NCBI GenBank assembly: GCA_017539105.1
Contig: JAFYHQ010000034.1
Location: 1-33,449 of the forward strand
Direction of reading: 5' to 3'
DNA: 33,449 bases
Origin: Erysipelotrichaceae bacterium
GTDB taxonomy: Bacteria; Bacillota_I; Bacilli_A; Erysipelotrichales; Erysipelotrichaceae
Of this stretch, positions 1 to 7,900 are shown piece by piece; the stretch's first letter is position 1, and each line of letters opens with the position of its first letter. A model generated the notes under the pieces. It searched no databases. It worked only from the letters and a program-made list of their open reading frames with translations, and was not told the DNA's origin. The position numbers were made by a program, and so were the translations under genes.

Positions 1-2
1 CC

Positions 3-80
3 GAGTACATCGCTCTGGTCGAGGACTGGATCGAATTCTATTCCACCGAAAGGATCAGAAGCACAAAAAAGAAGGACTGA
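3..80 (+). CDS. C-terminal end of a probable IS3-type transposase (partial)
   Basis: The frame from base 3 reads 25 residues to a TGA at 78-80. The segment EDWIEFYSTERIRS resembles the end of the integrase core of IS3/IS150-type transposases, where a YIxFYNxxR motif follows the catalytic glutamate. The usual last 12-15 residues (a LTPxEYR-like end) are missing; the chain stops after a lysine-rich KKKD, so the copy may be truncated or divergent. The start lies outside the window. The match rests on one short motif, so the call is tentative; another protein tail cannot be excluded. Confidence 0.4.
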   Translation, partial: EYIALVEDWIEFYSTERIRSTKKKD

Positions 81-94
81 CATCCTTCTTTTTT
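65..94. terminator. Bidirectional rho-independent terminator
   Basis: A perfect 12-bp stem (65-76 with 83-94) encloses a 6-nt loop. The arms are AAAAAAGAAGGA and TCCTTCTTTTTT, so either strand ends in a run of six T. It overlaps the last codons and stop of the left-edge gene on the + strand. On the - strand it lies downstream of the tRNA-Pro and punA transcript, so it probably ends both. Confidence 0.8.
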
Positions 95-165
95 ATCAAA
101 ACCCTTTTTAATTGTGTGTACTAATCGGGGTACACTTCAATCAGACCGTTTTCTTTTCTTTCAGA

Positions 166-242
166 TGGTCGGAATATCGGGATTTGAACCCGAGACCTCT
201 TGAACCCCATTCAAGCACGCTACCAAACTGCGCTATATTCCG
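166..242 (-). tRNA. tRNA-Pro (anticodon GGG)
   Basis: The reverse complement folds as a 77-nt cloverleaf. It starts with CGGAATA, has a D arm with GCGCAG and GGTAGC, an anticodon stem CTTGA/TCAAG around the loop ATGGGGT (anticodon GGG), a T arm with GGTTCGAATCC, and the closing acceptor strand TATTCCG followed by discriminator A and an encoded CCA. A C1 start is usual for bacterial tRNA-Pro. It sits 29 nt downstream of the purine nucleoside phosphorylase gene on the same strand. I see no clear promoter of its own, so co-transcription with that gene is plausible. Confidence 0.95.
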
Positions 243-271
243 TCCATCTATCTCTATCTTAACATATCCTT

Positions 272-1093
272 CTACATTCTTGCGACGATCGTTTTGATCA
301 GTTCCTTGAACTGACCCTTGACTCTGTCTGCCGTTTCCTGCACTTCTTCATGCGTCAGCACCTCGCCGGTGATGCCCGCACCCATATTGGTGATGCAGGA
401 AATGCCGATGACTTTCAGACCGCAATGACGGGCAGCCAGGATCTCAGGTACCGTAGACATGCCTACGGCATCCGCGCCGATCTTTTCCGCAAAGCGTATT
501 TCCGCAGGCGTTTCGAAATTCGGGCCACGGAATCCCATATAGACGCCATCCCTGATATCGATCCCCAGATCCTTGCCGGTCTGTATCGCCAAAGCCGTAT
601 ATTCCGGATCCAATGCCCTGGTCATATCCGGGAAACGCGGACCCAGTTCATCGACATTCGCTCCATACAGCGGATTATCGCCCATGTAGTTGATGAAATC
701 GCTGATGACCATCAAGGTACCCGGCTTGAAAGAACGGTTCACGCCGCCTGCCGCGTTGGTCAGGATCAGGGCCTTGACACCTAACAGTTTCATGACCCTT
801 GTCGGCATAGCCACCGTCTTCATGTCGTGTCCTTCATAGAAGTGGAAACGGCCCTTCATGCACAGGACTTTGACCCCGTTGAGATAACCGAAAATCAGCT
901 GTCCCGCATGGCCGGGAACCGTTGTTTTCGGATAGTTTGGAATATCCGCATAATCGATGATCTGCGCATCCGTGATCTCGTCGGCCAGATCGCCCAGTCC
1001 GGAACCCAGTACGATGCCGATCGCATCGGTCGCATCGAATTTTGTCCTGATGAATTCCGCAGCTTCCAGACACTTATGATATATTTCGTTCAT
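272..1093 (-). CDS. punA: Purine nucleoside phosphorylase, class II (trimeric type)
   Basis: The 273-residue protein has the usual length of trimeric purine nucleoside phosphorylases, which split purine (deoxy)ribonucleosides with phosphate into free base and (deoxy)ribose-1-phosphate in cytoplasmic purine salvage. Family marks are GIVLGSGLG near the N-terminus (phosphate binding), GRFHFYEGH, the LTNAAGGVN stretch, YMGFRGPNFETPAEIR, and VGMSTVPEILAARHCGLKV followed by SCITNMGAG near the base-binding region. The start is fixed by AAGGAG about 7 nt upstream of the ATG. It is divergent from the DNA polymerase gene and has tRNA-Pro 29 nt downstream. Nothing appears broken. The class II assignment rests on length and motifs; guanosine/inosine preference is known for the family and not tested here. 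Confidence 0.95.
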   Translation of the reverse strand: MNEIYHKCLEAAEFIRTKFDATDAIGIVLGSGLGDLADEITDAQIIDYADIPNYPKTTVPGHAGQLIFGYLNGVKVLCMKGRFHFYEGHDMKTVAMPTRVMKLLGVKALILTNAAGGVNRSFKPGTLMVISDFINYMGDNPLYGANVDELGPRFPDMTRALDPEYTALAIQTGKDLGIDIRDGVYMGFRGPNFETPAEIRFAEKIGADAVGMSTVPEILAARHCGLKVIGISCITNMGAGITGEVLTHEEVQETADRVKGQFKELIKTIVARM

Positions 1094-1140
1094 AGTTCAT
1101 CTCCTTATTTCTACTTTATCACAAATGTATGGATTATTAC

Positions 1141-1169
1141 TTGAAAATAATTCAATACTGGCTTACAAT
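1141..1169 (+). promoter_or_regulatory. Sigma-A type promoter of the Y-family polymerase, with overlapping dyad
   Basis: TTGAAA (1141-1146), a 17-bp spacer and TACAAT (1164-1169) form a near-consensus promoter. Only 8 nt separate the -10 box from the ATG at 1178, so transcription should begin at or within 1-2 nt of the start codon. A dyad TTGAA-N5-TTCAA (1141-1155) covers the -35 box and part of the spacer and could bind a repressor. Confidence 0.75.
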
Positions 1170-1177
1170 AGCATTGT

Positions 1178-2638
1178 ATGAACAGAATCTATGTGGCCAT
1201 CGATCTGAAATCCTTCTATGCTTCCGTGGAATGCGTGGAACGGGGTCTGGATCCTTTGAATACGAATCTGGTGGTTGCGGATCTTTCGCGAACGAATAAG
1301 ACGATCTGTCTGGCGGTATCGCCTTCTTTGAAGTCTTATGGATTGTCCGGGCGTCCGCGTCTTTATGAAGTGGAACAGCTGGTCAATAAGATCAATGCGA
1401 AGAAAGACAGACGGCGCAAGTCCTATGTCTACAGTCAGCTGCAGAAGGATCCGTCCATGGCCATCGACTACATCGTGGCGACTCCGCAGATGCGTAAGTA
1501 TCTCGATTACAGCCGGAGGATCTATGAGATCTATCTGAATTATGTATCTGAAGAGGATATCCACGTCTATTCGATTGACGAGGTCTTCATCGATGTGACT
1601 GCCTATCTGCATACCTATGGGTTGACCGCGCATGAGCTGGCTTTGAAGATGATACGGGATGTCTTAAGCCAGACCGGGGTCACGGCGACCTGCGGGATCG
1701 GTTCCAATCTTTATCTGGCAAAGGTGGCGATGGATATCGAAGCGAAACACATGCAGGCGGACAAAGACGGAGTCAGGATCGCGGAACTGGATGAGATGAG
1801 CTACCGGCATCATCTGTGGGATCATGAGCCTCTGACGGATTTCTGGCGGGTAGGAAGAGGCTATGCGGCACGGCTGGCGAAATACAACCTCTATACGATG
1901 GGAGATATCGCAAGGTTCTCTTTGAAGAACGACGGCATCCTGTATGATGAATTCGGGATCAACGCGGAGCTTCTGATCGACCATGCCTGGGGCTATGAAC
2001 CGGTCACGATGGAAGATATCAAGAACTACCGTTCCGACAATCATTCCCTGGGTTCGGGTCAGGTCCTGATGCGTCCTTATACGTTTGAAGAAGCCAAGAT
2101 CGTTGTCAAGGAAATGACCGACAGTCTCGTGCTGGATATGGTCAGCAAGGGTCTGGTGACCGATCATGTGAGTCTGTATGTCGGTTATGATTCCAGCAAT
2201 TCTACAGAGGGCTATGTCACCAGGAGCAACTGGTATGGCAAGAAGGAGATCAAGCCTTCCAAGGGATCGATACAGCTGAAGGATTATACTTCTTCTACGG
2301 AGAAAATAATGAAAGCGATTCTTTCGATCTATGACCAGAAGGTCGATCCTGTTTTACTGATAAGAAGGATCAATATCTGTGCGGATCATGTGGTACCGGT
2401 ATCTTCCTTGGAAGGAAGGATCGTTCATGAGCAGCTGGATCTGTTTACTTCTCTGGAAGAGAAACAGATCGATGAGCAGAAGGAAAAAGAAGCCGATCTG
2501 AAGGAGAAAAAGATACAGGAAGCTATTTTATTGATCAAGAAGAAACATGGCAAAAACAAGGTTCTGAAGGGCACCAGCTATGAAGAAGCGGCCACCGGAA
2601 GACAGCGGAATGCCCAGATCGGAGGGCACAGGGAATGA
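1178..2638 (+). CDS. Y-family DNA polymerase (UmuC/UvrX-like translesion polymerase)
   Basis: A 486-residue translesion polymerase. The N-terminal IYVAIDLKSFYASVEC carries the first metal-binding aspartate (D9), and YSIDEVFIDV carries the second acidic pair (D134, E135), both hallmarks of Y-family palms. ATCGIGSNLYLAKVA matches the conserved fingers/palm segment. The helix-hairpin-helix region and little-finger domain follow. Near the C-terminus QLDLF (residues 419-423) looks like a beta sliding-clamp binding motif, followed by a lysine/glutamate-rich tail. The start must be at or very near 1178 because the catalytic motif begins within five residues. There is no Shine-Dalgarno; the mRNA is probably leaderless. 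The stop overlaps the next gene by 4 nt (ATGA). The pairing with a YolD-like gene resembles UvrX/YolD operons of Bacillota, so I favour a UmuC/UvrX-type rather than DinB-type enzyme. Confidence 0.9.
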   Translation: MNRIYVAIDLKSFYASVECVERGLDPLNTNLVVADLSRTNKTICLAVSPSLKSYGLSGRPRLYEVEQLVNKINAKKDRRRKSYVYSQLQKDPSMAIDYIVATPQMRKYLDYSRRIYEIYLNYVSEEDIHVYSIDEVFIDVTAYLHTYGLTAHELALKMIRDVLSQTGVTATCGIGSNLYLAKVAMDIEAKHMQADKDGVRIAELDEMSYRHHLWDHEPLTDFWRVGRGYAARLAKYNLYTMGDIARFSLKNDGILYDEFGINAELLIDHAWGYEPVTMEDIKNYRSDNHSLGSGQVLMRPYTFEEAKIVVKEMTDSLVLDMVSKGLVTDHVSLYVGYDSSNSTEGYVTRSNWYGKKEIKPSKGSIQLKDYTSSTEKIMKAILSIYDQKVDPVLLIRRINICADHVVPVSSLEGRIVHEQLDLFTSLEEKQIDEQKEKEADLKEKKIQEAILLIKKKHGKNKVLKGTSYEEAATGRQRNAQIGGHRE

Positions 2639-3057
2639 GAAACTATGACGATATCGTCGATCTGCCACGTTTCGTTTCGAAGAACCGTCCTCACATGTCC
2701 AACAACGACCGGGCAGCCCAGTTCGCTCCCTTTGCGGGACTGGTCGGTTTCGGGGAATCCATATCCGAAGCGAGCAGACTGACGGAATGTTTCGTGGAAC
2801 TGAGCGAAGAAGAGAAACAGGAACTGGATCAGAAGTTCCATATCCTGGAAAGCCATCTCAAGGAACAGCCGGAAGTGAAGATCGAATACTTCGTGGAAGA
2901 CGAGAAAAAAAGCGGCGGTGCCTACATGAGCACGACCGCTGTGATACGCAGAGTCGATCTGGTGGAACGGCTTCTGATTGCGGCAGACAGACGGACCTTC
3001 TCTTTCGAGGATATCCGTGATCTGGAGAGTCCGTTATTCAAAGAACTGTATGAATGA
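2635..3057 (+). CDS. YolD-like small protein paired with the Y-family polymerase
   Basis: A 140-residue soluble protein whose ATG lies in the ATGA overlap with the polymerase gene, so the two are translationally coupled. The centre (residues 20-40) reads RPHMSNNDRAAQFAPFAGL, the R..M..RAAQFAPFA signature of small proteins that follow UmuC/UvrX-type polymerases in Bacillota; YolD-like proteins share the short APFA motif. A charged middle region rich in glutamate and lysine follows, and a C-terminal part with IRRVDLVERLL. No catalytic motif or membrane segment is seen. A partner or regulator role for the translesion polymerase is inferred from the overlap and from known yolD/uvrX pairs. The last codons form one arm of the terminator hairpin at 3040-3071. 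Confidence 0.75.
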   Translation: MRNYDDIVDLPRFVSKNRPHMSNNDRAAQFAPFAGLVGFGESISEASRLTECFVELSEEEKQELDQKFHILESHLKEQPEVKIEYFVEDEKKSGGAYMSTTAVIRRVDLVERLLIAADRRTFSFEDIRDLESPLFKELYE

Positions 3058-3071
3058 CTACAGTTCTTTTT
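3040..3071. terminator. Hairpin terminator across the two convergent stop codons
   Basis: AAAGAACTGTA (3040-3050) pairs perfectly with TACAGTTCTTT (3059-3069) around an 8-nt loop that holds the TGA of the + gene. The right arm starts inside the stop codon of the - gene. On the + strand it ends in five T (3067-3071), a good intrinsic terminator; on the - strand the T run is shorter. Confidence 0.75.
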
Positions 3072-3663
3072 CGTAATGATCTTCTTTTTTCACGAAGCCC
3101 ATCTTCTGCAGATATTCCTTATGGTTCTCATCCGGTCCGGCATAAGTGACTTTCGTGATATCCTCTTTTGTTAGCTGATTGAAGAGATAGGCACCGATTG
3201 AGAAATCCCGATACGCTTCGATGGAATAATCCAGCAGCAGTTCCATTTCAGAACCGTTCTGTTTCCCGATGGTCAGACCGACCGGCCTGCCTTCATGACA
3301 GACCAGATAGGCTTTGGCTTCTTTCGGGAAAGAGAAATCCTGATGAGGGAAGAATTTGTTGATGTCATCGTGGTACTTGTTCAGGAAATACTGCACATAG
3401 CCATCTTCCACATCCGCATGGACCAGTTCGAATTCCTTTCCGCCACGCGACATTTTTATGAGGAAACGCAGATTGATCAGGACCAGGCAGAAATTCATGA
3501 TGGCGGTCGGATAGGAACGTATGATCAGGGCATAGACCATGAAGATGAAACTGCCGATACTGTTGACGATGCGAAGCTTGAAGACGCTGGTCATCACAAA
3601 GGATACCAGTACCAGCAGGGATCCGAGATAGCCGATCATTTCGATAATGAATTCTTTTGTCAT
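3058..3663 (-). CDS. YgjV-type membrane protein with a C-terminal GNAT-like domain
   Basis: I place the start at 3663, giving 201 residues, because AAGGAG lies a few nt upstream of this ATG; the frame is open for 22 codons further upstream but has no ribosome site there. Residues 1-75 hold about three hydrophobic segments (IGYLGSLLVLVSFVMTSVF, VNSIGSFIFMVYALII and a third ending in LINLRFLIKM), the pattern of the YgjV inner-membrane family. The cytoplasmic rest (about 80-201) resembles a GNAT/periplasm-type acetyltransferase fold at low similarity: VCHEGRPVGLTIGK, a middle LLLDYSIEAYRDFSIGAYLF, and AGPDENHKEYLQKMGFVK, like the end of N-acetyltransferases. Substrate unknown. Its stop abuts the YolD-like gene with no gap. 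Confidence 0.7.
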   Translation of the reverse strand: MTKEFIIEMIGYLGSLLVLVSFVMTSVFKLRIVNSIGSFIFMVYALIIRSYPTAIMNFCLVLINLRFLIKMSRGGKEFELVHADVEDGYVQYFLNKYHDDINKFFPHQDFSFPKEAKAYLVCHEGRPVGLTIGKQNGSEMELLLDYSIEAYRDFSIGAYLFNQLTKEDITKVTYAGPDENHKEYLQKMGFVKKEDHYEKEL

Positions 3664-3730
3664 AATTCTCCTTAAGCAGCGATTGCTGCAGATTATCTTA
3701 CATTTCTTATTATAAAGGAACGAAGGCAAG

Positions 3731-3736
3731 TATAAT
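3731..3736 (+). promoter_or_regulatory. -10 box (TATAAT) just before the deacetylase gene
   Basis: A perfect TATAAT lies only 4 nt before the first possible ATG (3741). The -35 region is poor (TTATTA at 3707-3712, 18-bp spacing). If it is used, transcription would start near 3743 and the first ATG would not be in the mRNA, favouring ATG 3750 or 3756. Confidence 0.5.
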
Positions 3737-3740
3737 AGTA

Positions 3741-4910
3741 ATGGACAAGATGCTTATGAAAGAAAAAAAGATCGTACTGATGATTCTGATCCTTCTGCTG
3801 CTGATGGGCTGCGGAGGAAAAAAGATACGCAAGGATGCCTGCAAGCATCAGGATGGCAAGTGCGTCGTCTACTATCCGAACAACGAAAAGATCCGCGATT
3901 ATGCGATGGGTCTGTGCGAAAACGAAGAGGAAGCGACGCATGATTTTGAAGTGAAAGAGCTTGGGGATTTTTTATGTATCGTCTATGATACAGGGAAAAC
4001 TTTCTATCTGACCAAAGACTATAAAGATCCTGATCTGTCGATCATCGACAGGGAGATCGTTTCCGATCAGCTTAGATATGCGATGAAAGCCGATGGACTG
4101 GATATCGCCTATACGAGCCGCTTCATTCTGGATACGGCTCCGGACAGGCTTCCCATCGAAGAATATACATTGAACGTGGAAGACGGCTATCTGAAAATAT
4201 ATGTGTCGCAATATGACTATACGCTGAACGTGCCGCTGGCCTACGCTTCCGCAGTCACCGGAAAAAACTTCGGCATCATGACCGAGACCTATCACAAACA
4301 TCGCTACATCGATCCGGAACGTCCTATGATCGCATTGACCTTCGATGACGGGCCTTATGCCGCAGTCGATTCCAGGATTTATGATCTCATGGAGAAATAT
4401 GACGCAAGATGCACCTTCTTCTTTGTGGGAGACCGTTTCAGCGAGAAAGAGATCGAGAATACCAGAAGAGGGATCGCTCTGGGACTGGAATACGGTTCCC
4501 ATACGATGTCCCATGAACATCTCGGGGATTACAGCGATGCGGAAGCGAAAAAAAGAGTCGTCATGGTTGCGGATGAACTCTATGAACAGACCGGTTATCA
4601 GATGAAGATCTACCGTCCTCCTTACGGGGAACGGAACACTTCGATGGAACAGGGAATGGATATGACTGCGATCCTGTGGAATGTGGATTCCCGCGACTGG
4701 AGCAATCGCGATGCGGGTACGACTTATCAGAATGTCATGAACGACAGCACTCCGAACGATGTCGTGCTGATGCATTCGCTATATACAAGCACGGCAGAAG
4801 CGTGCGAAAGGATCGTCCCTGAACTGATGGATCAGGGATACCAGCTTGTGACGGTATCGGAACTGATGCATTATCTTGACATTGAGGGAACGGTCTTTGG
4901 CGGAAGGTGA
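3741..4910 (+). CDS. Lipoprotein polysaccharide deacetylase (NodB-type)
   Basis: The longest frame has 389 residues. A lipoprotein signal peptide ends in LLLMGC, so the cysteine is probably lipidated and the enzyme faces outside. Residues 30-190 form an uncharacterised N-terminal region. The NodB domain (about 195-385) has its motifs: TFDDGP (catalytic base and metal aspartates), HTMSHEHL (metal histidines), RPPYGE, NVDSRDW, and VLMHSLY with the last histidine. Such enzymes remove N- or O-acetyl groups from wall glycans such as peptidoglycan or other polysaccharides. The ATG at 3756 gives the most typical short lipoprotein leader (MKEKK...) and fits the TATAAT at 3731 better than 3741; no clear Shine-Dalgarno decides it. 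The stop abuts that of the ABC transporter. Confidence 0.88.
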   Translation: MDKMLMKEKKIVLMILILLLLMGCGGKKIRKDACKHQDGKCVVYYPNNEKIRDYAMGLCENEEEATHDFEVKELGDFLCIVYDTGKTFYLTKDYKDPDLSIIDREIVSDQLRYAMKADGLDIAYTSRFILDTAPDRLPIEEYTLNVEDGYLKIYVSQYDYTLNVPLAYASAVTGKNFGIMTETYHKHRYIDPERPMIALTFDDGPYAAVDSRIYDLMEKYDARCTFFFVGDRFSEKEIENTRRGIALGLEYGSHTMSHEHLGDYSDAEAKKRVVMVADELYEQTGYQMKIYRPPYGERNTSMEQGMDMTAILWNVDSRDWSNRDAGTTYQNVMNDSTPNDVVLMHSLYTSTAEACERIVPELMDQGYQLVTVSELMHYLDIEGTVFGGR

Positions 4911-7900
4911 TCATTCCGTCCTTAAAGCGACGACCGGATCCTGTCTTGCGGCTTTCTTGGATGGGATGAAGCCGGCGATCATGGTCAGGATGACGGCGAT
5001 GATGATCAGAGCGATCGCGCCTTTGGCCGGCAGTACCGCGTTGACCTCATAGTTTCCGGTCAATTCGTGAATGATCTTATTGATGATCGGCAGCAGCAGC
5101 AGTGTCACGCCGATCCCTAAAGTACCTGACAGCAGACCGATGATGAATGTTTCCGCAGAGAAGATCGAGGAAACATTTCTTTTTGAAGCACCCATGGCTC
5201 TTAAGATGCCGATCTCCTTGGTCCGTTCCATGACCGAGATCAAGGTAATGACCGCGATCATGATGGAAGAGACCACCAGAGAGATCGAAACGAAAGCGAT
5301 CAGCACATAGGTCACGACATCGACGATCGTCTTGACCGAATTCATCAGGATCCCGGTGATATCGGTATAACGGATCTGCGTGTCTTCGTCGGTCTTATCG
5401 TTATAGGAATCAAGGAAGGATAAGAAATCTTCCTTGGAATCGAAGTCTTTGAAATAGAAGGAAATGGAAGTCGGATCGTCGAGATCCTGATAGCCTAAGG
5501 AAAGCAGATTGCCTTTGGCAGTCTTTTCTTGTGATCCGGTCATCATCGTTTCCATGAGTCTCTGCAGTTCATCCTGATCCATGCTGAAACGGAAGGCTTT
5601 GGCAAACTTGTCCGTATCGAATTGAATCGTGTCTTCCGTGAACAGGTCCTGGAGTTTGGATAAAGAATCGGTCATCGGTTCCATCATCTGGGCGGTCGCT
5701 GTACCGATCTGCGATGCGATCATCATGACGGTGAATTCGTTGAGGAGATCGCTGATGACGCCGGACGTGTTCTCCAGGGCGGTTTCATTTCTTAGGGACT
5801 GTGCCAGCAGGACTGCGCTGTTCAGGCTGGAAGTGCCGGAATAGGTGATGTTGCCGTTGTCATCTTTGCTGTAGGTCACCTGGCCATCGATCGCTATTTC
5901 TTTGATCGAAGCATAGTATTCATCATACATCGATCGTACGCCTTGGGCAAGGGAATCGTAACGGTCCATGCTGATCATATCCATCAGCGTATCGATATCG
6001 ACGCCTTCCAGCTGATCCAGATACTGCTGATTGGTTTCCAGAAGCGTTTTGGCAAATTGTTTATAGGTCTTTCCATCGATCGAGAAAGATGCTTTCTTGA
6101 GATCGTCTTCCTTCAGCACGAGTCTGGTGACTGTCGCGGTTTCTTCTACTTCTTCCTGGTTTTCTTCGATCAGATGTGCGGATTCATAGAGCTCCGTCTG
6201 CTGCTGCAGAAGCGAACTGTTGACCAGCGTAAAGACCCCTGTCAGCATCGTTTTGTCCGGGGTATTGGCGATCATGTCGGCGGCTGTCTGCGCGCTGTCC
6301 ATGACGATCTTCTGCATCTGTTTCTCATCGATGTTGCCGAATCTGAGATCGTCTTCTTCGATATTGATCTTGAATGCGTCTTTCAGCATCTCTTCGTTGA
6401 TCTCGACCATGTCGTTGAAATCGAGCTTCTCTTCCTCATCGTTTTCTTCATCGAAACGTTTGCCTGAAAAGATATCGGTCTGTCTGTCCGCAAGCTGTTT
6501 CTTGACGATGGAAGAACGGGATGCTTCATCGATGATGTAGCGGCAGAGATCCTTGGTGTAACAGACTCCGGGATTCAGGGCCATCGAACTGTTTCCTTCT
6601 TTGAGACAGACGATCCCTACGATCTTCAGACGCAGGGAACGGTCATAGAGATCCTGCATATATCCTTCATCGGCAGACATGTCTTCGTAGACGTCGTATT
6701 TTACGTTGTAGCGGTAGAATTCAGCGGGTCTGATCAGTCGCAGATCGATCGCCATCAGCTCGTCGTAGCTGTATTCTTTCGGCTGATTCTTGACACCGGC
6801 ATCCTCTCCCGCCATGACGTTGTTTATGATGGTACGCAGTTCGTTGGTATCTCTCAGCCCCAGGGAATAGACCAACAGATCCGAGATGGAATTCGGTTCG
6901 GATAAGACGATGATCATTTCATCGTAGCTCTCTGGCCATCTGCCGGCCAAGACATCGTACTGATCCCTGTAGGAATCGAGATCTTCGTTCATTTCGGTGA
7001 AAATGGTATTATTGCCCATGGATAAGGCAGACATGAAAGAGCTTCCCTGGGAGGAATACATCGTCGACATCAGCGTGGAAGGATTGAGCTGGCTCAACCG
7101 TTCTGCCGCATCGATGGTGTAGATCGTAGGATAAACGGAATAGCTGTAATTGATATGCGTGACGCTGTCGCGGTATTCTTCGGGATGGGTATCGAGGTAG
7201 TGCTTGAAAGTCTTCAGATCGTTGGTTCCGATCGATGAAAACATGGTCGTCAGATACTGGCGTTCCCGGACTTTGTCTCCTTCCGTTTTATTGTTTTCGC
7301 GGTCCGAGACCATGGCCAGGATCGCAGATGTCGTATCGGCGGTTTCCGAGGTGATGGTCAGCGGATAGGAAGAAAGAGTGTCTTCCTGTATCTTGTCGAT
7401 GTAGTTCTGGAAACCGGTCGACAGGGAAGCGATCAGGGCGATGCCGATGATGCCGATGGAGCCGGCAAATGCGGTCAGGATGGTCCTTCCTTTTTTGGTC
7501 AGCAGATTGTTGAAAGAAAGCGACAAGGCGGTCAGAAAAGACATGCGTGCCTTGCGTTTTGTGTAGTTTTTCTTTGTGACCTGTGTAGGATAGTAAGGAT
7601 CGCTGTCCGCGATGATCTGTCCGTCTTTGAGCTTTACGATCCGGGTCGCGTAAGCATTCGCCAGTTCCGGATTGTGTGTGACCATGACGACCAGACGGTC
7701 TTTCGCGACCGCTTTCAGCAGTTCCATCACCTGCAAGGAAGTGGTGCTATCCAAAGCCCCGGTCGGTTCATCCGCCAGCAGGATATCGGGATCATTGATC
7801 AGCGCTCTGGCGATCGCTACCCGCTGCATCTGTCCGCCGGACATCTGGTTCGGTTTCTTATGTGCCTGTTCCTTCAGTCCGACTTCTTCCAAAGCGATCA

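Noticed and set aside
116-135. Short inverted repeat GTGTAC-N8-GTACAC downstream of the tRNA
   Set aside because: Only 6 bp and no T run; the strong hairpin at 65-94 explains termination.
112-297. 61-codon + strand frame near the left end
   Set aside because: It runs across the tRNA-Pro gene and into the 3' end of punA, so it is not a protein gene.
4880-4965. Possible terminator between the deacetylase and the ABC transporter
   Set aside because: Only a 5-bp core stem (CGGAA/TTCCG) with bulged extensions and no T run; too weak to call.
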